Below are positions 25,232-32,257 of a stretch of 64,000 nucleotides of DNA, piece by piece. The notes below the pieces were generated by a model. That model worked only from the letters and a program-made list of their open reading frames with translations. It had not been told where the DNA came from and made no database searches. The stretch covers positions 1 through 64,000 of the forward strand of contig NZ_NPBJ01000002.1 of NCBI RefSeq assembly GCF_002272075.1. The letters run 5' to 3'. Position numbers and translations under genes: made by a program. The first letter of the stretch is position 1. The number at the start of each line of letters is the position of its first letter. The DNA comes from Terribacillus saccharophilus. GTDB lineage: Bacteria > Bacillota > Bacilli > Bacillales > Amphibacillaceae.

Positions 25232-27148
25232 TTGGACGTTAAATATCGGAGCAGTCAATGGGAAAAAACAAGGGACAGCCTGCGCAACCTGATCGGACTT
25301 GGTGCTTGGGGCAAGGGCATGATCGATACGATGAAGGATATTACGGACAACTTGGACGAAGCAAGCGAGAAGGTAGCGAAGTATGATTCTGACGGTGTTG
25401 TCTCGTTCTCTTATACAAGCGATAAAGATAAGTATCAGCGCTTGTTTGAGGACTTCAAAGTATTAGAAGATTATAGTGGAAGTGTTGGAGATATCGTGGA
25501 GGACAAAATAGATCAGCCTTTTTATGAAGACATAGATGAATTTGTCCAGAAAGTTCGTGATTCTTCCATATCCAACTATACGACCAAGAACCATATCGGT
25601 GCAACCGAAACAATTCCAATCTCTTATTACGGATCCTATCAGGAATACACGACAGAGAAAACAGAAATCACCATGGATGATATACTAAGCGGGGATAACT
25701 ATTACGCTGAGCAGATCAAAGCATCATTTGAGGAATGGAAGGTACAGAATCCGGATGAAGATATAAGCTATGAGGATTACCGCACTGCTGCCGTTAATAC
25801 GCGAGCCTTTGAATATGAATCAATCGAGGATGGACAGTTTACAAAAGAGTTTTGGGTAAACATAGCAGCCCTCGTCGTCATCGTTGGCGTAACAGTTGTA
25901 TGTCCGCCTGCTGGTGCAGTATTAGGAGCAGCTTATGCGACGGTGGAAATGGGTAGTGCGATCTCAGGAAAAGACTGGGCTTCCGGCCGAGAGCTGGATA
26001 CCACGGAACGCTGGACGCGAGGTATACTCGCACCTATTGACATACTGCCAGTTGGAAAAGCTGTCACAACCTTTACCGGGACTGCTCGTACGACCAGTAA
26101 GGTAATTGATGTGGGGCAATCTGCAAGCAAAATAAATAAAACGAACTCAGCGGTGAAACAAGTCGATAACGTAATCGAGTTGAAAATTCCAGCAGAAAGA
26201 CTGCATGCGAAAACACCTAGTACGGGAAGTGCAGCAGGACAAGCAGATAATGTTGTCAGTCTGACAGAACATGCAAATAAGCAGACGGCTAATAGACTTC
26301 GTAATAGTCAATGGGCTGTGAAGGAACAGGATAAAGTGCAAGAGTTGCAGATGGTGGCTGGTGCTGAGCAATTAACAGCAGGGAATACAGAACCTATCTT
26401 AATGGGGAAAGGCACTTCAAATCCTGGGCTTAATAATTCAAGCTCAGGTGAAGTTATATCGAGCACAAGTGATTTTATATCATATCAAGGGAAAATCAAT
26501 TCTAAAGTTAATAATGATATTAGTAATATTCCAGTTAGTTATAAAAGATATTTAGAAGAAAATATCGGTGATTACAGTTTAACATATAATGATTTCCAAC
26601 AACTTAAGCTCAAACCTGTAGCAGAATTAACAGACGAAGAGTTGAAAACTATTAAGGCTATACGTGATGCGATTCCTCATCCAACATCTGATACTTATTT
26701 ACAAAAGACAATCCCAATCTCTGACGTTGATAAATATTTGGATGGTAGTTACAAAGAAATCGGGGGCTATGTTGCCAAATTAGATGATGTAGATCATATC
26801 AAAGACTATGAGGATGTGGTTGAATCATTCAGGTTAGATTACACTACATGGGATGGATCAAGGCCATATCCTGAAGGCGGAAACGCTTATGGTAAAATTA
26901 AATTCAAATCAGATGATGTGGATGATATAGGAATACCATATGGAGAGAGATTAGGAGGTACTAATAATGACGGCCCTCCTTGTACACTAAATGGTTTCAC
27001 AGGTTCGAGAAATAACGAGGTGATTCCTGAGTGGGTATTTAATCAACGGCGCTTACCCAAAGTTGGCGCAGAGTTATACGTAGTTGAAGATGGTGTCGAA
27101 CGATTAGTGGGTATTTTTAATGGTAAATCTTTTGTATCCACCAAATGA
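25232..27148 (+). CDS. T7SS polymorphic toxin with pre-toxin TG domain (EssD position)
   Basis: This 638-residue protein is the probable secreted effector. The N-terminal 200 residues are helical and adapt it to the small partner proteins; it is not a clear LXG domain. A hydrophobic segment follows at about residues 210-240. Next comes a pre-toxin TG-like region (ISGKDWASGRELDTTERW, then LAPIDILPVGKA) at about 247-275. After a low-complexity linker the C-terminal 250 residues form the toxin. They contain IRDAIPHPTSDTYLQKTIP, a GGYVAKLDDVDH stretch, a GGNAYGKIKF strand and the end NGFTGSRNNEVIPEW followed by GAELYVVEDGVERLVGIF. I recognise no catalytic family with certainty. The TTG start is 6 bases after GGAGGTG. 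Immunity genes follow directly. Confidence 0.82.
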   Translation: MDVKYRSSQWEKTRDSLRNLIGLGAWGKGMIDTMKDITDNLDEASEKVAKYDSDGVVSFSYTSDKDKYQRLFEDFKVLEDYSGSVGDIVEDKIDQPFYEDIDEFVQKVRDSSISNYTTKNHIGATETIPISYYGSYQEYTTEKTEITMDDILSGDNYYAEQIKASFEEWKVQNPDEDISYEDYRTAAVNTRAFEYESIEDGQFTKEFWVNIAALVVIVGVTVVCPPAGAVLGAAYATVEMGSAISGKDWASGRELDTTERWTRGILAPIDILPVGKAVTTFTGTARTTSKVIDVGQSASKINKTNSAVKQVDNVIELKIPAERLHAKTPSTGSAAGQADNVVSLTEHANKQTANRLRNSQWAVKEQDKVQELQMVAGAEQLTAGNTEPILMGKGTSNPGLNNSSSGEVISSTSDFISYQGKINSKVNNDISNIPVSYKRYLEENIGDYSLTYNDFQQLKLKPVAELTDEELKTIKAIRDAIPHPTSDTYLQKTIPISDVDKYLDGSYKEIGGYVAKLDDVDHIKDYEDVVESFRLDYTTWDGSRPYPEGGNAYGKIKFKSDDVDDIGIPYGERLGGTNNDGPPCTLNGFTGSRNNEVIPEWVFNQRRLPKVGAELYVVEDGVERLVGIFNGKSFVSTK

Positions 27149-27161
27149 TGGAGGTATTACT

Positions 27162-27548
27162 ATGGTGAAAAAAGGGTACTTTGGTAAATACAAAGGCATA
27201 GAGTATGAGGTAACTAGAGATATGCAAAATAGATTTCTGATAATGACAGATGATTTATCTAAAACTACAAGTGATTTTGTAGATCTTTATAACAGTGGTG
27301 TCTACACAAAAGAAATAAACCAGAATGAACTGAGTGAATACTATAAGATAGAGTCTTATGTAAATTATAAAGGACACAAATTTGGAGTAAGTACGTCAGA
27401 GTTAAATGGAAAAGTACTTATTGGTACAACAGACAGTATATTGGCTGAACAGCTCAATTTTGAAAGAACTGACAAATATTATTATGAAAAGTGGATTTCT
27501 AAGGATGATGTAACAATTATCGAGGAAAGAAAGGATATTACAACTTAA
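27162..27548 (+). CDS. Putative immunity protein, array copy 1
   Basis: The protein has 128 residues from the ATG at 27162, 7 bases after GGAGG, and starts 13 bases after the toxin stop, the usual place of a cognate immunity gene. It begins MVKKGYFGKYKGIEYEVTRD and ends with KWISKDDVTIIEE. Three further genes in this window share this plan: a short aromatic N-terminal motif (GxYxxYxGxEY), a central SGVYTKxxxxNEL and a C-terminal W(I/V)xK(D/S)(D/E). No known immunity family is recognised. It has no signal sequence and should act in the cytoplasm by binding the toxin domain. Confidence 0.75.
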   Translation: MVKKGYFGKYKGIEYEVTRDMQNRFLIMTDDLSKTTSDFVDLYNSGVYTKEINQNELSEYYKIESYVNYKGHKFGVSTSELNGKVLIGTTDSILAEQLNFERTDKYYYEKWISKDDVTIIEERKDITT

Positions 27549-27563
27549 CAATTAAAGAATAAT

Positions 27564-27596
27564 AGAGTATGCCTAAGAAGGTATGCTCTTTTTGCT
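27564..27596 (+). terminator. Terminator after toxin/immunity pair
   Basis: An 11-bp stem with two G-T pairs (AGAGTATGCCT at 27564-27574, AGGTATGCTCT at 27579-27589) is followed by a T tract. It separates the T7SS operon from the orphan cassettes. Confidence 0.8.
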
Positions 27597-27654
27597 TAAT
27601 AGGTTGAACAATGCTGCGGTTTTCCTTCTATTTAAGACAAAGGAAGACGAAAGA

Positions 27655-27897
27655 ATGGAAATACCTCACTCAACTTCATTAAGTAATTCATCTTATGCTA
27701 GAGAAAATATTAGCTATCCACAAACGAGAAACGGGTTTACAACTGCAAGAGATGGTAGTTTAATACCAGAATACGAGGCAAGCGGCTTTATGAAACCGCA
27801 GAATGGAGCAGAATTATATTCCGTTATAGATGGAAAGGAAACTCTCGTAGGGGTTTACGGTGACAGATTAGAAAGATTCACAAAGGTGCAGAATTAG
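27655..27897 (+). pseudogene. Orphan toxin C-terminal tip
   Basis: This frame of 80 residues, from an ATG at 27655, repeats the last 60 residues of the upstream toxin. SYPQTRNGFTTARDGSLIPE corresponds to NGFTGSRNNEVIPEW there, and GAELYSVIDGKETLVGVY to GAELYVVEDGVERLVGIF. It lacks delivery and pre-toxin domains, so it cannot be secreted as it stands. Such displaced tips are a standard feature of polymorphic toxin loci, where recombination can swap them onto the full-length gene. The sequence differs clearly from the active tip, so it is a different allele, not a simple duplication. An immunity gene copy follows 11 bases later. Confidence 0.7.
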
Positions 27898-27908
27898 GAG
27901 GAATTATC

Positions 27909-28272
27909 ATGATTAGAAGAGGTGTGTATTGCGAATACAATGGTTATGAATTTCGTTTAAACCATAGATCAGATGGAACCCATGAGATTGTTACAAAAGA
28001 TAGAATGAAAATAGATGCTTCATTTATACTTTTATAAGAAAGTAAATTTGAAGGAGTTAGAAAGTGTATATACTATTGATACTTATGCAGTGTACAAAGG
28101 TGGTATTCTCTTAGTTACTCGTGTTATTGAAGACCACCAAATAGAATTGTATACGAATGATTCAGATTTAGCTAATTCTTACAGTATGAATCAAATCAAT
28201 AAGAATGAATTTATAAAAGCCGTACCTAAGTCAGAAGTAGAAATCTATGAAGAAAAGAAAAAATTAAATTGA
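27909..28272 (+). pseudogene. Putative immunity gene, array copy 2, frameshifted
   Basis: The first frame starts at ATG 27909 with ribosome site AGGAGG and reads MIRRGVYCEYNGYEFRL, matching the start of copies 1 and 4. It hits TAA at 28036-28038 just after DASFILL. The family sequence continues in the next frame from about 28028 (YKKVNLKELESVY, then KAVPKSEVEIYEE at the C-terminus) to 28272. Removing one T from the run at 28031-28034 would join the two parts. The joined protein would still lack about six residues of the SGVYTK region found in copies 1 and 4, so a larger deletion is an alternative. It pairs with the orphan toxin tip immediately upstream. Confidence 0.65.
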
Positions 28273-28574
28273 CTAAACGTAGATTCACTTAACTTCTTAA
28301 TTAGAAGGTGACTTTAGTATACTTTGACGCAACAATTAGTATAAGTAGTCAGTTTAGGATTTCTTTTCTTCTGCACTGATGGAAAATAAAGATATTTTCT
28401 CTGCTAAACAATAAAAACTGAATTGGTAAAAGGAGTATGTCAATTGCATGCTTCTATTGCAATTAGTTAGGAAGCAATTTGATTGAGATCAGTAAGGTGA
28501 AGGATAGCAATTTAAATTATTAATCTAGACCTTACTCCAGAACATAGTAGCCACTACATAAAGGAGTATAAAAT
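28273..28574. other. AT-rich gap in the immunity array
   Basis: About 300 AT-rich bases hold no recognisable gene. A weak inverted repeat (ACTTCT-TAATT-AGAAGGT, near 28296) has no T tract. The region may contain decayed cassette remnants and the promoter for the next gene. Confidence 0.4.
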
Positions 28575-29183
28575 ATGGACTTAAGTGGTGTATATAATTT
28601 AATTAATAGTGAATTCAAAGTAATTCAAAGAGATAAAGATATTATTTGTGTTGCATCATTGAATGGAGAGAATTATCCTGAAACTACTATTAAGTTAACC
28701 TTAAATAAAGTAAGTAATTTTTATGAAATATTTGAAGTTGTTAGAGGAAATGAATACAAAGTAGATGAATTTACAGATGAATATAAATCAATATTGGCAT
28801 TATATATCTTTTCAAAGAATAAGTTGGAAGTAAGAAAATATGATGTAAATGTTCATAATGAGATTGAGAATGCATCATCATTAAATTATATTCAAAAGAT
28901 ATTCAAAAACAATTTAGATGAGCAATATTATTCTTTTTTAGTACTAAAGCCAAATAGAATAATTTTAGAAAAAAGCTCAAATGATAGGTATAATGTATTG
29001 TTTCTTGGAAAGAGTGACTCAAAAGTTTATATAGATAAATCAAGAAAATTAAATAGTGCTGCGGGCGTTCAATTTAATTTTTCTTTAAAATTAAAGCTAT
29101 TTTATGATCTTATAGATGTAATTGAGGTAAAAACGGATTCTGATTTTATAGAAACTCTAAAGACATTATATCTTTTAGGTTGA
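28575..29183 (+). CDS. Unknown 202-aa protein in the immunity array
   Basis: The ATG at 28575 follows AAAGGAG by about 7 bases. The product is soluble, rich in Asn, Lys, Ile and Tyr, and shows alternating strand-like segments (KDIICVASLNGENYPETT). It has no signal or membrane helix and is unrelated by eye to the four-copy immunity family. Its place within a toxin/immunity array and its low GC suggest an immunity protein of another specificity or a toxin-tip remnant. I recognise no family. Confidence 0.5.
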   Translation: MDLSGVYNLINSEFKVIQRDKDIICVASLNGENYPETTIKLTLNKVSNFYEIFEVVRGNEYKVDEFTDEYKSILALYIFSKNKLEVRKYDVNVHNEIENASSLNYIQKIFKNNLDEQYYSFLVLKPNRIILEKSSNDRYNVLFLGKSDSKVYIDKSRKLNSAAGVQFNFSLKLKLFYDLIDVIEVKTDSDFIETLKTLYLLG

Positions 29184-29233
29184 AGATTTCTTTGAAAAGA
29201 ATTTAGGGACTTTAGAATTGAGTATGGGGTGAA

Positions 29234-29626
29234 CATGAGAAATAATATCTTTGCATTATATAACGGAACAGAATATGCTGCAGGTATTAAAGCAGATGGA
29301 CGGATTATTTTACGTTCAGAAAGATTCACGGATGAATTATTTGAATTTGATAAGAAAACGATTGCCGATAATACTATATATATAAGTATGTCCATCAAAA
29401 TGAAATCGAACAAATTTATAAGAAACGGATAGAAGCTACTTATAAGGGTAATAAATTTGAAGTAGTTGAAACAAAAGGTGATATGATATCCATTGTTACT
29501 ATGACTGGTGATTATAAGATTTGGGAAAAATTAAGCATGAATCTTATAGATAACGGTATCTATCAGAAGTGGATAAATAAAGATGATGCGATTATCAATG
29601 AAATAAAAAACATTATTTTAATGTAA
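29234..29626 (+). pseudogene. Putative immunity gene, array copy 3, frameshifted at a TA run
   Basis: The frame from ATG 29234 (MRNNIFALYNGTEYAAGI) matches the N-terminus of the array family, then leaves it after ADNTIY. The continuation lies in another frame: YVHQNEIEQIYKKRIEATYK, then YQKWINKDDAIINEI and a TAA at 29624-29626, matching copy 1 (SGVYTKEINQNEL and KWISKDDVTIIEE). The break coincides with five TA units in ACTATATATATAAG (about 29372-29385). Four units would restore one continuous frame. The gene is thus one dinucleotide away from being intact, by slippage, mutation or assembly error. Confidence 0.7.
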
Positions 29627-29641
29627 TTCTAAATGAGAAAT

Positions 29642-29680
29642 AAACCTTGATTGTTCTTTAACTTTCAAGGTTTATTTTTA
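29642..29680 (+). terminator. Terminator after immunity copy 3
   Basis: AAACCTTGA (29642-29650) and TCAAGGTTT (29665-29673) form a perfect 9-bp stem with a T-rich tail (TTTATTTTTA). Confidence 0.8.
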
Positions 29681-30058
29681 TATTAACCAAGTACGATAAT
29701 TTGTCGATGGACTTGGGTGATATTTTTCTTTGTTCCTTTATAGAAGGAAATCAAATAATGCTTTATACAAGGGATGTACCTCTTGGCCAAAAGTATATGA
29801 TGAATTTGAGGGATAAGGATGAATTTTATCTTCGTGTATATCTGGAAGAGTAGATGAGATAATTCAAACTTGGAAGTCATTTTCTAATATCAGTTATAGT
29901 AATTTGTGAGGTTCACTTTCATTAGTTCATGTAAAACAAAAACTTTTAAGGTATCTGAATATCTTACATTCTTTATTTGGGATATCGGTGTAGATAATAG
30001 TTCTTGATTATTGTATGTAACTTTTTTAAAGACTTAAAACAAACTTATGAGGTGATTT
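29681..30058. other. AT-rich gap with a possible cassette remnant
   Basis: No convincing gene lies in these 380 bases. One frame on the plus strand, 29707-29853, gives 48 residues (starting MDLGDIFLCSFIEGNQ, ending YLRVYLEE) but has no ribosome site. It may be the remains of a decayed immunity or toxin cassette. Confidence 0.35.
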
Positions 30059-30319
30059 ATGATTAAGGCTGATTTTAAAAGGAAAATTCAAGATAACGAT
30101 CTAAATTTAGGTGAGTATCAGATTGAGTTGGACTTTATTACAGATGCACCTTATGTGATGGGGTGTTGTTTTGATGGAGGAGTATGGAAAGTGTATAAAA
30201 CTCGTGAACGGCTAGGACACTATATTATTAAGGAATATAAGAATGAGTCGGACGCTTTTCATTGTTTATATGAACTTGTGTTAGAACAGCATAGAAGAAC
30301 AATTAGTATCGAAACATAA
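30059..30319 (+). CDS. Putative immunity protein, Imm59-like
   Basis: This 86-residue protein starts at ATG 30059 with ribosome site GAGGTGAT. The core GGVWKVYKTRERLGHYIIK, followed by a short helix NESDAFHCLYELV, resembles the Imm59-type immunity pattern (a W-x-VYYSERG strand and a terminal helix with a charged DEA segment). The match is from memory and not verified. It lies inside the toxin/immunity array, which supports an immunity role. It has no relation to the four-copy family. Confidence 0.5.
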   Translation: MIKADFKRKIQDNDLNLGEYQIELDFITDAPYVMGCCFDGGVWKVYKTRERLGHYIIKEYKNESDAFHCLYELVLEQHRRTISIET

Positions 30320-30366
30320 ATGTAGGATGCATAAAATAATAGAATGAAAACGAAAAGGTGTTGTTA

Positions 30367-30756
30367 TTGAAAAGGGGTTACTACGGGAAATTAAACTATA
30401 CAGAGTACAAATTAACTAAAGATATGGATGGCAACTTAAAGATACTAACTCAGGATAAAAGTAAGATTGATGATACTTTTGTAGATAAGTATCAGAGTGG
30501 CGTTTACACAAAAGTAGTAGAACCAAATGAATTAAAAGATTGTGTAAAGATACAAGTCTACGGAGATATTCAAGGTAAAAAAGTTGAAGTTTTAAAGGAA
30601 AGAAATGATAAATACCAGGTTAGCACTGGTTCATTACTAATAGGAGAGGAATTGAAGCTGCCTAGAATAGATAGAGATACATGGCTTGGATGGGTACCTA
30701 AATCTGAAGTTAAACTAATTTTAGAGGAAACTCCATTTGATCCAAAAAGATTCTAG
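30367..30756 (+). CDS. Putative immunity protein, array copy 4
   Basis: The protein has 129 residues when started at the TTG at 30367 (MKRGYYGKLNYTEYKLTKD), 6 bases after AAAAGGTG. Other in-frame start codons upstream overlap that site. It is intact and the closest relative of copy 1: central QSGVYTKVVEPNELKD and C-terminal GWVPKSEVKLILEE. It is the last gene of the accessory array. No toxin fragment adjoins it, so it would be an orphan immunity gene that protects against toxins of related strains. Confidence 0.7.
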   Translation: MKRGYYGKLNYTEYKLTKDMDGNLKILTQDKSKIDDTFVDKYQSGVYTKVVEPNELKDCVKIQVYGDIQGKKVEVLKERNDKYQVSTGSLLIGEELKLPRIDRDTWLGWVPKSEVKLILEETPFDPKRF

Positions 30757-30784
30757 GCCAATATATTGAGTATGCAATTTACTG

Positions 30785-30812
30785 TAAAAAAAAGCATGCC
30801 CCCGGCATGCTC
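30785..30812 (-). terminator. Terminator of the SRAP gene
   Basis: AGCATGCC and GGCATGCT (30793-30800, 30804-30811) form an 8-bp stem. On the minus strand it is followed by a run of eight T residues. Confidence 0.85.
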
Positions 30813-30815
30813 CTT

Positions 30816-31478
30816 TCACAATGGATTGATCAATTCCTCACTATTATTCCTCGGCGAATTCACCAGCGTCGAGACAGGGTAAGCAGTCAATTCCTCGGAA
30901 TAAGGTTTCAGCAATGGCAGCAGTTTGTCAGGGTCTTGCAGTTCCCGATCAAGCCAGATGTCCTGAGAAGCAGCGGAGAGAATAACCGGCATACGGTTAT
31001 GGATCTGCTGCATGAAGCTGTTTGCTTCGGTTGTGATGATGGTGCAGGTGAAGATGTTGCTGCCATCTTCATCCTGCCATTTCTCCCATAGCCCAGCGAA
31101 TGTGAGAGGGGTTTTATCTTTGCGCTGGATGCGCATGGGCTGCTTTTTACCGTCTTTTGTTTTCCATTCGTAGAAGCTGTCGGCGGGAATAAGGCAGCGC
31201 TGTTTCTGAAATCCTTTCTTGAAGCTGCGTTTTTCCAGAAGAGTTTCGGCTCTGGCGTTGATCATTTTGCTGCCTATTTTTTTATCTGGTGCCCATGGCG
31301 GGATGAGACCCCAGCGCAGTGTTCCGAGCCGTCGTTTGTTACCGTCATGAATGACGGCTGCAATTTGCTGCGTTGGTGCGATATTGTAGCTTGGTTCTAA
31401 TGCTTCCATCTCTGAGACAGCATCATAGGTTCGCAGGAGCTCTTCCCAGGGAGTGAGTAATGTAAATCTGCCGCACAT
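30816..31478 (-). CDS. SRAP domain protein (YedK/HMCES family)
   Basis: SRAP proteins protect abasic sites in single-stranded DNA by forming a covalent link through their N-terminal cysteine. The start ATG at 31478 gives MCGRFTLL, with Cys2 exposed after Met removal; longer in-frame starts would destroy this and are rejected. The other active-site residues are visible: Asn74 in MINARAET, Glu104 in SFYEWK and His160 in IHNRMPV. The length of 220 residues is normal. The ribosome site is GGAGAGATG. Confidence 0.95.
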   Translation of the reverse strand: MCGRFTLLTPWEELLRTYDAVSEMEALEPSYNIAPTQQIAAVIHDGNKRRLGTLRWGLIPPWAPDKKIGSKMINARAETLLEKRSFKKGFQKQRCLIPADSFYEWKTKDGKKQPMRIQRKDKTPLTFAGLWEKWQDEDGSNIFTCTIITTEANSFMQQIHNRMPVILSAASQDIWLDRELQDPDKLLPLLKPYSEELTAYPVSTLVNSPRNNSEELINPL

Positions 31479-31519
31479 CTTCATCTCTCCTTTTTTCTCC
31501 ATTATAACCCTTCTGCCTG

Positions 31520-32257
31520 CTACTGAAACGATTTGGAAACAATGATACATAGCGCAATGGCGCCAAGCATGACGGCTGCAAATATCCAATCTGTCCAACT
31601 TGTATTATACGTACGGTAAAATGTGCGGTCTCTTTCTCCTGTGAAGCCTTTGGATTCCATGGCTATGGCAGTTCGTTCAGCTTTGCGGATCGCACTTGCC
31701 AGCAGGGGAATCGTGTATTGTTTATATCTGCTGAATCTGCTTGTTTTCGTTTTGGCTCCCCGAATAAGATGTGCAGAGCGGATCGTTGTTAACTCATCTT
31801 TTAATAAAGGCAAAAAGCGATAGCCAGCTAAAATACCGTACGCCAGCTTTGGTGAAACACGGCACTGTTGAATCAGACTTAAAATAAACGCCACTTTATC
31901 TGTCGTCAGGACAAATAGCAAGGACAGCGTGCTATAGCTGAATACACGGATAGCCAAGGCTAGTGCATCTTGCACGGTTTCTCTCGGTAGCTCCCAAAGG
32001 AGGAACTGCTGCGTGATGGAGGGATTCTCCGGTGTCTTTGCAAACAGCAGTGTTGACACAAGCATGCCGACTGCGAAAAGGGTGAAAGGGAGCAGATATA
32101 GAAGATACTTCTTGATTTGCACCTTTCCAAACAGCAATGTAACGGCAATCGTCCAGCCAATGTATAAAAGCAGTGCCAATGGATCAAAGAGGAAAGCAAT
32201 GACGATCGCAGCTATCGTCACTGTCCCTGCTTTGATGCTAGGATTAATATGATGCAT
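31520..32257 (-). CDS. ykoC: ECF transporter transmembrane protein YkoC (EcfT)
   Basis: This 245-residue membrane protein couples the ATPase to the substrate-binding subunit of an energy-coupling-factor importer. I start it at the ATG at 32257 (MHHINPSIKAG), 7-8 bases after AGGAGGAC; this overlaps the end of ykoD by 14 bases. The two EcfT coupling helices are visible as AHLIRGAKT and RKAERTAIAMESKGF. It is the last gene of the ykoFEDC operon for import of the thiamin precursor hydroxymethylpyrimidine or a relative. Confidence 0.9.
   Translation of the reverse strand: MHHINPSIKAGTVTIAAIVIAFLFDPLALLLYIGWTIAVTLLFGKVQIKKYLLYLLPFTLFAVGMLVSTLLFAKTPENPSITQQFLLWELPRETVQDALALAIRVFSYSTLSLLFVLTTDKVAFILSLIQQCRVSPKLAYGILAGYRFLPLLKDELTTIRSAHLIRGAKTKTSRFSRYKQYTIPLLASAIRKAERTAIAMESKGFTGERDRTFYRTYNTSWTDWIFAAVMLGAIALCIIVSKSFQ

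Noticed and set aside
25232-27148. Effector as an LXG toxin or a TNT NAD glycohydrolase
   Set aside because: The N-terminus lacks a clear LXG pattern, and the C-terminus lacks the DRxG and GQPGGG-type motifs of TNT.
27100-30800. CRISPR array or mobile element in the AT-rich accessory region
   Set aside because: The repeats are diverged coding copies of one gene family, not short regular repeats with spacers. No transposase, integrase or terminal repeats were seen.
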